Origin: Lampropedia hyalina DSM 16112
Lineage (GTDB): Bacteria; Pseudomonadota; Gammaproteobacteria; Burkholderiales; Burkholderiaceae_C
NCBI RefSeq assembly: GCF_900129055.1
Contig: NZ_FQUZ01000005.1
Coordinates: forward strand, 1-64,000
Direction: 5' to 3'
Length of the DNA stretch: 64,000 bases
Of the stretch, positions 45,186 to 54,070 are shown piece after piece. The position numbers were made by a program, and so were the translations under genes. The notes under the pieces are model-generated. The model saw only the letters and a list, made by a program, of their open reading frames with translations. It made no database searches and was not told where the DNA came from. Numbering within the stretch: position 1 is the stretch's first letter; every line of letters begins with the position of its first letter.

Positions 45186-46787
45186 ATGCCCGACTCCACA
45201 TCCACGCCCCCAAGCCCTGCCGTCACCGTGCAGTGGTGCCTGATCTCGCATACCAACATCGGCAAGACCAGTCTGGCGCGCACTCTGCTGGGGCAGGACG
45301 TGGGCGACATCCGCGATGCAGCCCACGTCACCGACTCCGCCGATTCGTACCTGCTGCTGGAGACCGACGCAGGCCACCGCCTGCAACTGTGGGACACGCC
45401 CGGCTTTGGCGATTCGGTGCGGCTGCAACAGCGGCTGGCCCAGCAGGGCAACCCGCTGGGCTGGTTTCTCAGCCACATCTGGGATCGCTGGCGTGACAAG
45501 CCCTTCTGGATGAGCCAGCGTGCCATGCGCGCCGCACGCGACCATGCCGACATCGTGCTCTACCTCGTCAATGCCGCCGAAAACCCCGAAGATGCCGGTT
45601 ATCTGGAGGCGGAAATGGGCATCGTCCACTGGCTGGCCAAACCCGTCATCGTGCTGCTCAATCAGGTAGGGGCGCACCAGACCCCACAACAGGCCCGGCA
45701 AGACCTGCTGCGCTGGCAGCAGGCCATGCAAACCCATGCGGCGGTACGGCAGGTGCTGGTGCTCGATGCCTTCACCCGAAGCTGGGTGCATGAGCAGGTG
45801 CTGTTCCGCGCGGTGGGCGAAGTCATCGACAAAAGCAAACAGGCCGCCTGGCAAGCCATCATGCAGGCCTGGGAACAGCGCAACCTGGAGCGGCTGCACG
45901 CCAGCCTGGAGATTCTGGCCGAACAGCTCTGGCTGGCTGCCACTCAGCAGATGCAACTGACCACCCCGACAGCCAGCGGCTGGCAGCAACTCAAACGGCT
46001 GGCAGGACTGCCGGATGGAGCACGCCAACAGGCCGAAGAACAGGCCATGCAGCAGATCATGCAAACCCTGCACCGCCACGGCCAGTCCAGCACCGCACGG
46101 CTGCTGCACCTGCACGGGCTGGATGGCCAATCCGGCGCGCAAATCCAGCAGCAATTGCGCGAACACTTCCAGATCACCCAGCCCCTGGACGTGGCCAAGG
46201 CCAGCCTGTGGGGGGCGATTGCCAGTGGCGCGGCCACCGGCGCAGGAGCCGATCTGGCCACCGGTGGCCTCAGCCTGGGGGCCGGCGCGGTGCTGGGTGC
46301 GGTAGCGGGGGCACTCGGCTTTGCGGGCCTCTCCTGGGGGCTGAATCAGGCCCGCACCCCGCAAGGCCATCAGGTGCAACTCTCGCCGGAATTTCTCGAT
46401 CAGGTGCTCAAGTCCTGCCTGTTGCAGTATCTGGCCATCGCCCACTTTGGCCGGGGCAGAGGCAGCTTTAGCAACTCGGAAGCCCCACAGCACTGGCAGG
46501 CCGCCATCGATTCCAGCCTAGCAGCCCAACAGGCGCAGTGGCACAGCCTCTGGACAGACATTCAGCAGCAGCACACACTGCCTGCCGAAATCGCCGATGT
46601 TCACGGCACAGAGCTTGCTTCTTCTGCGGCAGAATCAGGGAAATCCCTGATTCCATCCCTGCCGCAACGGCTGGCCCTTCAGCTTCAGGACACCATGCAG
46701 CAAGTGCTGCACACCCTCTACCCCGATGCCCAAGTGCCATCACTTGCAGCTTCCTCCAGCCCCGAACCCCAGGAGCCACAGCCATGA
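45186..46787 (+). CDS. DUF3482 domain GTPase
   Basis: 533 residues. N-terminal small GTPase domain: G1 SHTNIGKTSLARTLLG (residues about 21-36), G3 LWDTPGFGDS and G4-like LLNQVGAH (NQVG instead of NKxD). The middle is alpha-helical and Gln-rich. Around residue 340-385 is a Gly/Ala-rich stretch (GAIASGAATGAGADLATGG, then LSLGAGAVLGAVAGALGFAG) that looks like a glycine-zipper membrane segment. Together with the DUF2868 protein it suggests a membrane-associated GTPase system of unknown purpose, perhaps in envelope stress. It overlaps the PsiE-family gene by 4 bp. Confidence 0.8.
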   Translation: MPDSTSTPPSPAVTVQWCLISHTNIGKTSLARTLLGQDVGDIRDAAHVTDSADSYLLLETDAGHRLQLWDTPGFGDSVRLQQRLAQQGNPLGWFLSHIWDRWRDKPFWMSQRAMRAARDHADIVLYLVNAAENPEDAGYLEAEMGIVHWLAKPVIVLLNQVGAHQTPQQARQDLLRWQQAMQTHAAVRQVLVLDAFTRSWVHEQVLFRAVGEVIDKSKQAAWQAIMQAWEQRNLERLHASLEILAEQLWLAATQQMQLTTPTASGWQQLKRLAGLPDGARQQAEEQAMQQIMQTLHRHGQSSTARLLHLHGLDGQSGAQIQQQLREHFQITQPLDVAKASLWGAIASGAATGAGADLATGGLSLGAGAVLGAVAGALGFAGLSWGLNQARTPQGHQVQLSPEFLDQVLKSCLLQYLAIAHFGRGRGSFSNSEAPQHWQAAIDSSLAAQQAQWHSLWTDIQQQHTLPAEIADVHGTELASSAAESGKSLIPSLPQRLALQLQDTMQQVLHTLYPDAQVPSLAASSSPEPQEPQP

Positions 46788-47263
46788 ACACCCAGACACT
46801 GGAAAAACTGCGGGAAAAACTCCACGACAACGCCAATATTCTCGGCAACCTGCTGGTGGAAACCTTCCACTACATCGGCCTGTTCGCCATCGGAGCCGTC
46901 ACCGCCTGGGCGGGCGCACTCACCTGCTGGGAGATGCTGCACCAAGGCACCATCACGGTCGATGACATTCTGCTGCTGTTCATCTACCTGGAGCTGGGGG
47001 CGATGGTGGGCATCTACTTCAAGACCAACCACATGCCCGTGCGCTTCCTGATCTATGTGGGCATCACGGCACTGACACGCTACCTGATCTCGGATGTCTC
47101 GCACCACCACCGCCCGGACATGGGAGCCGTGTACATCTCGGCAGCCATCCTGCTGCTGGCCTTGGCGGTACTGGTGGTGCGCTACGCTTCATCGCGTTTC
47201 CCATCGAGCAATACCCCACAGGGAGCCAACGCCACGGATGACCCGGAGCGGGCCGAGCCATAG
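46784..47263 (+). CDS. PsiE-family (phosphate-starvation-inducible type) membrane protein
   Basis: 159 residues, four hydrophobic helices. The family core is DILLLFIYLELGAMVGIYFK and MPVRFLIYVGITALTRYLI. E. coli PsiE is 136 residues; here the C-terminus adds a short hydrophilic tail. The ATG overlaps the GTPase stop (ATGA), so it belongs to the same operon, an association that suggests a shared membrane function rather than a phosphate-only role. No Pho box was recognised. Confidence 0.82.
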   Translation: MNTQTLEKLREKLHDNANILGNLLVETFHYIGLFAIGAVTAWAGALTCWEMLHQGTITVDDILLLFIYLELGAMVGIYFKTNHMPVRFLIYVGITALTRYLISDVSHHHRPDMGAVYISAAILLLALAVLVVRYASSRFPSSNTPQGANATDDPERAEP

Positions 47264-47273
47264 AACCGAGTCA

Positions 47274-47396
47274 TCAATCAAGCAGTTTGGCGCGACCGAC
47301 GCTGAGGCGTATCAGTTCGGGTTTGCCTGCGGCATGGATGCCATGCACGGCAAAGATGTTTTTGGCCAGGTCGATTCTTACAGTGATAATTGCCAT
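47274..47396 (-). pseudogene. IS110-family transposase, N-terminal fragment
   Basis: 40 codons: begins MAIITVRIDLAKNIFAVHGI and continues HAAGKPELIRLSVGRAKLLD, then a stop. This is the start of an IS110/IS1111 DEDD transposase (usual form: I.IDLAKNVFQVHGVD..GK...R..LSR..LL); the first catalytic Asp is present. The remaining about 300 residues are missing, so it is a truncated remnant. The upstream side (47397 to about 47520) may include the element's non-coding end, where IS110 elements encode a bridge RNA. Confidence 0.85.
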
Positions 47397-47520
47397 TTTC
47401 TTTCCCCTTCCTGCTGCAAAGTGAATCGGGTGAGTGCGTGTGCTCCCCGGCTGGACACCATGATGGCGGTTTTGCGATTCTGTTGCTTGTATCGCTTGGG
47501 ATGGGGAGGGCCCTTTTATT

Positions 47521-47552
47521 CGTTAGACGTCATGAACGTTAGGCGTCATGAA
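47521..47552. repeat. Tandem 16-bp repeat with integron core-site motifs
   Basis: CGTTAGACGTCATGAA (47521-47536) is followed directly by CGTTAGGCGTCATGAA (47537-47552), one mismatch. Each copy contains GTTAGAC or GTTAGGC, which fit the attC core site GTTRRRY. GTTAGGC at 47538-47544 is placed where a gene cassette would begin. Confidence 0.6.
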
Positions 47553-47571
47553 CTCCACCCGCTCTTAGCAC

Positions 47572-48081
47572 ATGCTCACCAATAGCCACCTGCTCAGTCT
47601 TTCGCCTTCGAAACAATTTGAGGCCCTTGCCCTCGCCTACTTGGAATCGGCGCAGAGCCTGTGCGATGATCTGGCTGAAGACCCTTACGGTGCCACGTTC
47701 GAGAAGGGTGCTGTAGTTCTATATCTATCAGCGCACGCAGTTGAACTTTTTCTCAAAGGCAGAATTCTCCGTAAGGCACCGAACGAGTCCTTCACCCATG
47801 ACATTCAACACATTTATAGCCGCTATAAGACCCTCTTCCCTGCCAAGCGATTTGCATTCACGGACATGCCGTTTACTACGGAGTATCCGGGTATGACCAA
47901 GAAAGAAATTGCCGAGGTGAAACGTGAACAGCCAGATCCGAGCGAACTCTATCGCTACGCCATGAACAAGGCCGGAGACCCATGGCAAGCCGCTCTTGGG
48001 TTCGAGGCCAGTAGCTTTTCAAGGTCACTGGCAACACTGCACACAGACTTTCGCCGCATCAGTGCCGAACATGACACCTAA
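47572..48081 (+). CDS. HEPN-like protein in an integron-cassette setting
   Basis: 169 residues, soluble and largely helical. AVVLYLSAHAVELFLKGRIL followed by FTHDIQHIYSRY resembles HEPN-superfamily proteins (paired helices with an H..E-L-x-L-K motif and a later HD), a fold frequent in toxin-antitoxin, abortive-infection and cassette-borne proteins; the match is by eye only. Base composition is less G+C-rich than in the neighbours. It starts 28 bp after a GTTAGGC core site, and its TAA stop lies inside ACCTAAC, the opposite attC core motif. Both features are typical of a mobile gene cassette. No partner gene is present. Confidence 0.6.
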   Translation: MLTNSHLLSLSPSKQFEALALAYLESAQSLCDDLAEDPYGATFEKGAVVLYLSAHAVELFLKGRILRKAPNESFTHDIQHIYSRYKTLFPAKRFAFTDMPFTTEYPGMTKKEIAEVKREQPDPSELYRYAMNKAGDPWQAALGFEASSFSRSLATLHTDFRRISAEHDT

Positions 48082-48115
48082 CCACTCGTTCGAGCCGACC
48101 CGCTACGGCAGCCAC
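48076..48115 (+). repeat. Truncated attC-like site
   Basis: ACCTAAC (48076-48082) fits RYYYAAC and is followed by CACTCGTTCGAGCCGACCCG, the left arm typical of long attC sites. The matching right arm ending in GTTRRRY was not found in the next 150 bp, so the site appears broken at about 48115. Confidence 0.55.
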
Positions 48116-48627
48116 CGTCTGGCCGCTCCGGGGTGCAGTGGTCATCATCCCTCCGCAGCCAGCCGGCACCTGCCTCCGCAGACGTCTCAACTCGAACTAC
48201 AAGGACTTCCCCACCGTAGCAAGCAATAACTCCCCCCTGAATGATTGCCATGCAATGGCTCAGGCCCGTTTACTTGCCTGTTTTTCACTTCCACCCATAC
48301 GCTGTTTGGGGCCTGGGTCGATGATGTCTCGGTAAAGGGCTGTGGACGGCGTGACTACAAACGGTCATGGACACAGCATTCTTTTCCTGGCTGCAAACCC
48401 TGATGAAAGACGCGCAGCCACGAGCCATTGAGCTACTACCCAAGACCGCCACGGTTGTGCTCATGCCCAGCGTTGGGCAACTTTGATTGATGACACGCCC
48501 CAGTCGCCAGCCGTGTGCACTCCATCGGCATCAGGATAAAAACACGAATCGAATTCAGGACTATTGTGTTTCTATAAGTAAGCAACGTATACTGATGCGG
48601 TTTTTAGCAACTTGACGGAGACAAGCC
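48082..48627. other. Accessory scar after the cassette gene
   Basis: About 546 bp. After the truncated attC the sequence has lower G+C and no convincing gene. One short frame (48367-48486, 39 codons, MDTAFFSWLQTLMKDAQ...) cannot be assigned. TTGATTGATGAC at 48483-48494 matches, in inverse orientation, the end of the IS110 fragment (47271-47282 region). The last 80 bp contain the promoter of the cNMP-binding gene. Confidence 0.45.
48564..48593 (+). promoter_or_regulatory. Probable promoter of the cNMP-binding gene
   Basis: TTGTGT (48564-48569), 18 bp, TATACT (48588-48593); start of transcription near 48600, about 28 nt before the ATG, with GGAG shortly upstream of it. Confidence 0.5.
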
Positions 48628-49101
48628 ATGAATGCCAGCAGTCTTTTGGCAGGATTGATCGAGGCTTTCCAACACCCCATCGACCCGGAGGCCGCCAAAA
48701 TCGCCTTCACACCGGAACAATGGCGGCTGCTGGAGGGCTTCCTCACCCCCTTCCCCTTGCGTGAAAGCCAGCTCATCTACTCGCGTGGCAACGAGGACAA
48801 AAGCCTGTTCCTGCTGGAGAGCGGCCGCGTCACCATCCACTACGAAAATTCCGAAGGCAAGGTGCGCCTGTGCCTGATCTCGCCCGGCAACCTGTTTGGC
48901 GAGGCCAGCTTTCTGGGACGTCTGCCACGCAAGTCCAGTGCCCAGGTTGCCAGTGCGGGCAAGGCCTGGATGCTGGGCCGCATCAAATTCAGCGAAATGA
49001 TGCAACGCAACCCGGAACTGGCCGTGGCCGTCACCCAAACCGCCGCCGAAGTGCTGGCCAACCGGGTTTTCAACGGCAAACGGCGCGTGGCAATTTCCTG
49101 A
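48628..49101 (+). CDS. Stand-alone cyclic-nucleotide-binding domain protein (Crp/Fnr-like, no HTH)
   Basis: 157 residues. The cupin-type cNMP domain spans about 30-135: LYSRG-like IYSRGNEDKSLFLLESGRVTI, ISPGNLFGEASFLGRLPRKS (phosphate-binding cassette position, with GEAS...R). After the C-helix the protein ends; there is no helix-turn-helix. It may be a truncated regulator or a ligand-binding subunit acting on another protein. Own promoter; convergent with ftsK, 8 bp between the genes. Lies next to the accessory scar, so recent truncation is possible. Confidence 0.75.
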   Translation: MNASSLLAGLIEAFQHPIDPEAAKIAFTPEQWRLLEGFLTPFPLRESQLIYSRGNEDKSLFLLESGRVTIHYENSEGKVRLCLISPGNLFGEASFLGRLPRKSSAQVASAGKAWMLGRIKFSEMMQRNPELAVAVTQTAAEVLANRVFNGKRRVAIS

Positions 49102-49109
49102 CACCGCAC

Positions 49110-51773
49110 TCAATCACCCCTTGATGGCACCAGAATGTCGCGCTGGCCGCTGCTGGTGAGGGGGCTGACGAGTCCGGCCTTTTCCATGTCTTCCAGCAGG
49201 CGGGCCGCACGGTTGTAGCCGATGCGCAGCTTGCGCTGCACATAGGAAATGCTGGCCTTGCGATCTTTGAGCACCACTTCCACGGCCTGGTCGTACATCG
49301 GGTCTTTCTCGCCCCCTTCGCCACCGGCGGCTCCATCGAAGTCCACGGCCCAGTCGCTTTCGGATTCGGCACTGACACCTTCGAGCACACCATCGACATA
49401 ATCGGGTTCGCCCTGGGACTTGAGGTACTCGACCACACGGTGGACTTCGTTGTCGCTGACAAACGCGCCGTGTACGCGCACCGGCTGGCCGGTGCCACCC
49501 TTCATGTAGAGCATATCGCCCATGCCCAGCAGGGTTTCCGCACCCATCTGGTCGAGAATGGTGCGGCTGTCGATCTTGCTGGAAACCTGGAAGGCAATCC
49601 GGGTCGGCACGTTGGCCTTGATGAGGCCGGTAATCACATCCACACTGGGGCGTTGCGTGGCGAGAATGAGGTGAATGCCTGCGGCACGCGCTTTCTGGGC
49701 CAGCCGGGCAATCAGTTCCTCGATTTTCTTGCCCACCACCATCATCAGGTCGGCCAGTTCGTCGATGACGATGACGATATGCGGCAGTTCGCCCAGCGGT
49801 TCGGGGTCTTCCGGCGTGAGGCTGAAGGGGTTGCCGACGGTTTTCCCGGCATTCTGGGCGGCCTTGATCTTGGCGTTGTAGCCTGCCAGATTGCGCACGC
49901 CCAGCTTGCTCATGAGCTTGTAGCGGCGTTCCATTTCGGCCACGCACCAGTTCAGCCCCTGTGCGGCCTGCTTCATGTCGGTGACGACCGGGCACAACAG
50001 GTGCGGAATGCCTTCGTAGATGGCCATTTCCAGCATCTTGGGGTCGATCATCAGCAGGCGCACATCCTTTGGCTCGGCCTTGTAGAGGATGGACAGGATC
50101 ATGGCATTGATGCCCACCGATTTGCCCGAGCCGGTCGTGCCCGCCACCAGACAGTGCGGCATCTTGGCCAGATCGGCCACCACCGGCTGGCCCACAATGT
50201 CCTTGCCCAGTCCCACGGTGAGCAGGGAGCCGGAGTTGAGGTACACGGGTGAAGACAGGATTTCCTTGAGCTGGATGGTCTGCCGCCGCGCATTGGGCAG
50301 CTCCAGTGCCATGCAGTTCTTGCCGGGAATGGTCTCGACCACGCGAATGGACATCAGCGACAGCGAACGCGCCAGGTCCTTGGAGAGATTGACGATCTGC
50401 GCACCCTTCACCCCCACCGCAGGCTCGATCTCGTAGCGCGTGACCACGGGGCCGGGCAGGGCTTCGACCACATGCACTTCCACGCCGAAATCCATGAGTT
50501 TTTTCTCGATCAGGCGGCTGGTCATCTCCAGGGTTTCGGGCGTGACCGTCTCCTGCCGAACGGCCAATGAGTCCAGCAACTCGGTCGCAGGCAGCAGGCC
50601 CCTGCCACCGGCCGTCACCACGGAGTCGCTCCCATGTGCCGCAGCGGCAGGCTTGCTTTTGGAAGCTCCCGCCTTGGCAGGTGGGGATACCAGCGAAGGT
50701 TTGAAGCCCGTGCCTGTGCTCGTATCTTTCCAGGGCGCGCCCAGTTCCGGCTCGTTGGCATGGGTTCTGGCCACTGGGGCCGCCACTGCCTCTGCGGGCA
50801 CGGCAGCACCCGTGCGCCCTTTGCCCGATGCACTGTCTGAATCCCGCGTTTCGGGCCTGGCTGTATCGGTGCGCCCGGCTCGTGTGCCCTCCCCTTCCGG
50901 CAAACGGCGTTCGATGCGAATGGTGAAGCTGCTCTTCTTCTTGACAGGTTTGGGTTCCGATGCTGGCGCATCGGTCTCTGCCATCAGTTCAGGCTCTGAA
51001 GGAATGGAGAAACCGCTTTTCTTCTGGGTTCTGGCCGGTGCTTCCGGGGTATTCCACGGCCCGTTGGCCACCTTGCCAGCCCACCATGCCCGCGCATTCA
51101 GGCTCCAGGGTTGCGAAGGGTCGGCGACGCGCGCCACCCAGATGCCGATGCGCTCGGCCACACGTCCCCAGGAAAAACCCAGAATCCACGACACCAGTGC
51201 CAGGGCCACCGCGAGGGCCGCGACGGTTGAGCCGGTATCGCCCAGCCAGCGCATCATCAGCGGCCCCATCCAGTAGCCCACGGCCCCACCGGAATGATTG
51301 GGCAGCAGATGCTCCAGGCTGTAGAGGCGGCTCCACTCCAGCACCGTGCTGGCCACCAGCAGGCCAGCCAGCCCCAGCATCCAGAGCAGCCTGCGCGTCC
51401 ACAGGCGCAGCATCAGCAAACTGGCATCGGGCGCAGGCAGGCCGCCTCCACGCATCCAGTTGCGAAAGGAACGCCACCAGAACACCGCCAGCACTGCCAC
51501 CAGCACCCAGACGGAAAAGCCCAGCAGGAAGTAGCTGACATCGGCCAGATACGCCCCGGCCTGCCCCAGCCAGTTGGCAGGCCGCGCCGCCGTGGCCGCA
51601 GTGCCCGACGACGACCAGGCGTGATCGGCGCGCGAGTAGCTCAGCAGCGCGCAGACCCAGCCCACCCAGGCCACCAGAGCAGCGAACAGAAGGGCATCCT
51701 GCCCGAAGCGACTGAAGATGCCGCGCTGCGGCAGGTACGTGGTTGAATTGAAGGTGTTATTGGAAAATCGCAT
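49110..51773 (-). CDS. ftsK: DNA translocase FtsK
   Basis: 887 residues from ATG 51773. Septal DNA pump for chromosome segregation. Four N-terminal membrane helices (residues 15-190), a variable Ser/Ala/Pro-rich linker (about 240-400), then the motor: [20 protein letters not shown] (Walker A), [27 protein letters not shown] (Walker B) and [20 protein letters not shown]. The C-terminal gamma winged helix ([20 protein letters not shown]) recognises KOPS sites. The linker is short compared with E. coli. The frame extends 18 codons above 51773 without family features. Confidence 0.96.
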   Translation of the reverse strand: MRFSNNTFNSTTYLPQRGIFSRFGQDALLFAALVAWVGWVCALLSYSRADHAWSSSGTAATAARPANWLGQAGAYLADVSYFLLGFSVWVLVAVLAVFWWRSFRNWMRGGGLPAPDASLLMLRLWTRRLLWMLGLAGLLVASTVLEWSRLYSLEHLLPNHSGGAVGYWMGPLMMRWLGDTGSTVAALAVALALVSWILGFSWGRVAERIGIWVARVADPSQPWSLNARAWWAGKVANGPWNTPEAPARTQKKSGFSIPSEPELMAETDAPASEPKPVKKKSSFTIRIERRLPEGEGTRAGRTDTARPETRDSDSASGKGRTGAAVPAEAVAAPVARTHANEPELGAPWKDTSTGTGFKPSLVSPPAKAGASKSKPAAAAHGSDSVVTAGGRGLLPATELLDSLAVRQETVTPETLEMTSRLIEKKLMDFGVEVHVVEALPGPVVTRYEIEPAVGVKGAQIVNLSKDLARSLSLMSIRVVETIPGKNCMALELPNARRQTIQLKEILSSPVYLNSGSLLTVGLGKDIVGQPVVADLAKMPHCLVAGTTGSGKSVGINAMILSILYKAEPKDVRLLMIDPKMLEMAIYEGIPHLLCPVVTDMKQAAQGLNWCVAEMERRYKLMSKLGVRNLAGYNAKIKAAQNAGKTVGNPFSLTPEDPEPLGELPHIVIVIDELADLMMVVGKKIEELIARLAQKARAAGIHLILATQRPSVDVITGLIKANVPTRIAFQVSSKIDSRTILDQMGAETLLGMGDMLYMKGGTGQPVRVHGAFVSDNEVHRVVEYLKSQGEPDYVDGVLEGVSAESESDWAVDFDGAAGGEGGEKDPMYDQAVEVVLKDRKASISYVQRKLRIGYNRAARLLEDMEKAGLVSPLTSSGQRDILVPSRGD

Positions 51774-53004
<1,231 letters not shown>

Positions 53005-53030
53005 TCGCCCTGAAAATCAGCCCAAATTGC

Positions 53031-53059
53031 TTGCCGGAGCAGCCAGATCAAAATATAAT
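53031..53059 (+). promoter_or_regulatory. Promoter of rpmB-rpmG
   Basis: TTGCCG (53031-53036), 17 bp, TATAAT (53054-53059). A leader of about 120 nt follows before rpmB. Confidence 0.75.
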
Positions 53060-53184
53060 CAGCGGTTTTTCCGAAAACGCACAGGGTTTTTCTGTGCAAG
53101 GGACACCGCCACCCTGAATCTGGCGAGGTGAGGCAGACGGGTCTTCACAGCGCGTCTGCTGCCTATAAACAACCGGAAGCTATC

Positions 53185-53418
53185 ATGGCACGAGTATGTG
53201 ATGTCACGGGCAAACGCCCGCAAGTGGGGAACAACGTTTCCCACGCCAACAACAAAACCAAACGCCGTTTCCTGCCCAACCTGCAATACAAGCGTTTCTG
53301 GGTAGAAAGTGAAAACCGCTGGGTTCGCCTGCGTGTTTCCAGCGCAGCACTGCGTCTGATCGACAAAAATGGCATCGAAGCCGTGCTCGCCGACCTGCGC
53401 GCACGCGGCCAAGCATAA
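53185..53418 (+). CDS. rpmB: 50S ribosomal protein L28
   Basis: 77 residues: [20 protein letters not shown] at the N-terminus, [20 protein letters not shown], and a C-terminus [20 protein letters not shown]. Full length and typical of Burkholderiales. Start chosen as the ATG giving the canonical MARVC; 12 bp before rpmG. Confidence 0.97.
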   Translation: MARVCDVTGKRPQVGNNVSHANNKTKRRFLPNLQYKRFWVESENRWVRLRVSSAALRLIDKNGIEAVLADLRARGQA

Positions 53419-53430
53419 GGAGTAAGCACC

Positions 53431-53601
53431 ATGGCAAGCAAAGGCGGACGCGAAAAGATCAAGCTGGAATCCACAGCCGGCACCGGTCACTTCTACACCA
53501 CGACCAAGAACAAGAAAACCACCCCGGAAAAGCTGTCCTTCAGCAAGTTCGACCCCAAGGCTCGCAAGCACGTCGAGTACAAGGAAGTCAAGCTGAAATA
53601 A
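53431..53601 (+). CDS. rpmG: 50S ribosomal protein L33
   Basis: 56 residues, short gene: [20 protein letters not shown], then [20 protein letters not shown] and a C-terminus [10 protein letters not shown]. No zinc-binding cysteines, so it is the C-minus form of L33. AAGGAG just before (AAGGAGTAAGCACC) supports the ATG at 53431. Co-transcribed with rpmB; terminator 32 bp downstream. Confidence 0.97.
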   Translation: MASKGGREKIKLESTAGTGHFYTTTKNKKTTPEKLSFSKFDPKARKHVEYKEVKLK

Positions 53602-53632
53602 GCTGAAAGAAAGTCCTGAACTTTCTGATCCC

Positions 53633-53666
53633 AAAGGCCATCTGGTATAACCCGATGGCCTTTTTT
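53633..53666 (+). terminator. Intrinsic terminator of rpmB-rpmG
   Basis: AAAGGCCATC (53633-53642) pairs with GATGGCCTTT (53654-53663), 11-nt loop, run of six T (53661-53666). Confidence 0.9.
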
Positions 53667-53698
53667 ACGCCCCTCACGTCCCTCTGTCAGTCACTCAC

Positions 53699-54049
53699 AT
53701 GATCGAACACATTCACCCCTCCCAGTTTGCCGCATGGGTTCAGCAGCACCAACAACACCCCGAGCAGCCGCTGCTGATCGACGTGCGCGAACCCTGGGAA
53801 TGGCAGGTCTCCAGCCTGCCCGCCGACGTACTGGACGGGTGCGAATTCCGGCAACTGTCCATGGGACAGATTCCTTCCGAACTCGACCGGCTCGACCCCG
53901 ACCGCCCCACCGCCATCCTCTGCCACCACGGCGTGCGCAGCCACAGCGTGGCACTGTACCTGCAAGAAAACGGCTTCGAGCAACTGGCCAACATCGCTGG
54001 CGGCATCGATGCCTGGGCACAGGTGCAGCCCGGCATTCCCGGCTACTGA
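53699..54049 (+). CDS. Rhodanese-like sulfurtransferase
   Basis: 116 residues, one rhodanese domain. N-terminal LLIDVREPWEW (DxRE pattern) and active-site loop CHHGVRSHSVA with persulfide-forming Cys near residue 82, then GGIDAWAQ. Probably a cytoplasmic sulfur carrier or thiosulfate sulfurtransferase (GlpE/PspE-like). 21 bp upstream of the permease gene, possibly co-transcribed. Confidence 0.88.
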   Translation: MIEHIHPSQFAAWVQQHQQHPEQPLLIDVREPWEWQVSSLPADVLDGCEFRQLSMGQIPSELDRLDPDRPTAILCHHGVRSHSVALYLQENGFEQLANIAGGIDAWAQVQPGIPGY

Positions 54050-54070
54050 CCCCCTCTGAACGGACACGGC

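Noticed and set aside
48367-48486. 39-codon frame in the accessory scar
   Set aside because: No ribosome-binding site, no recognisable similarity, and its end coincides with a repeat; kept only as a remark.
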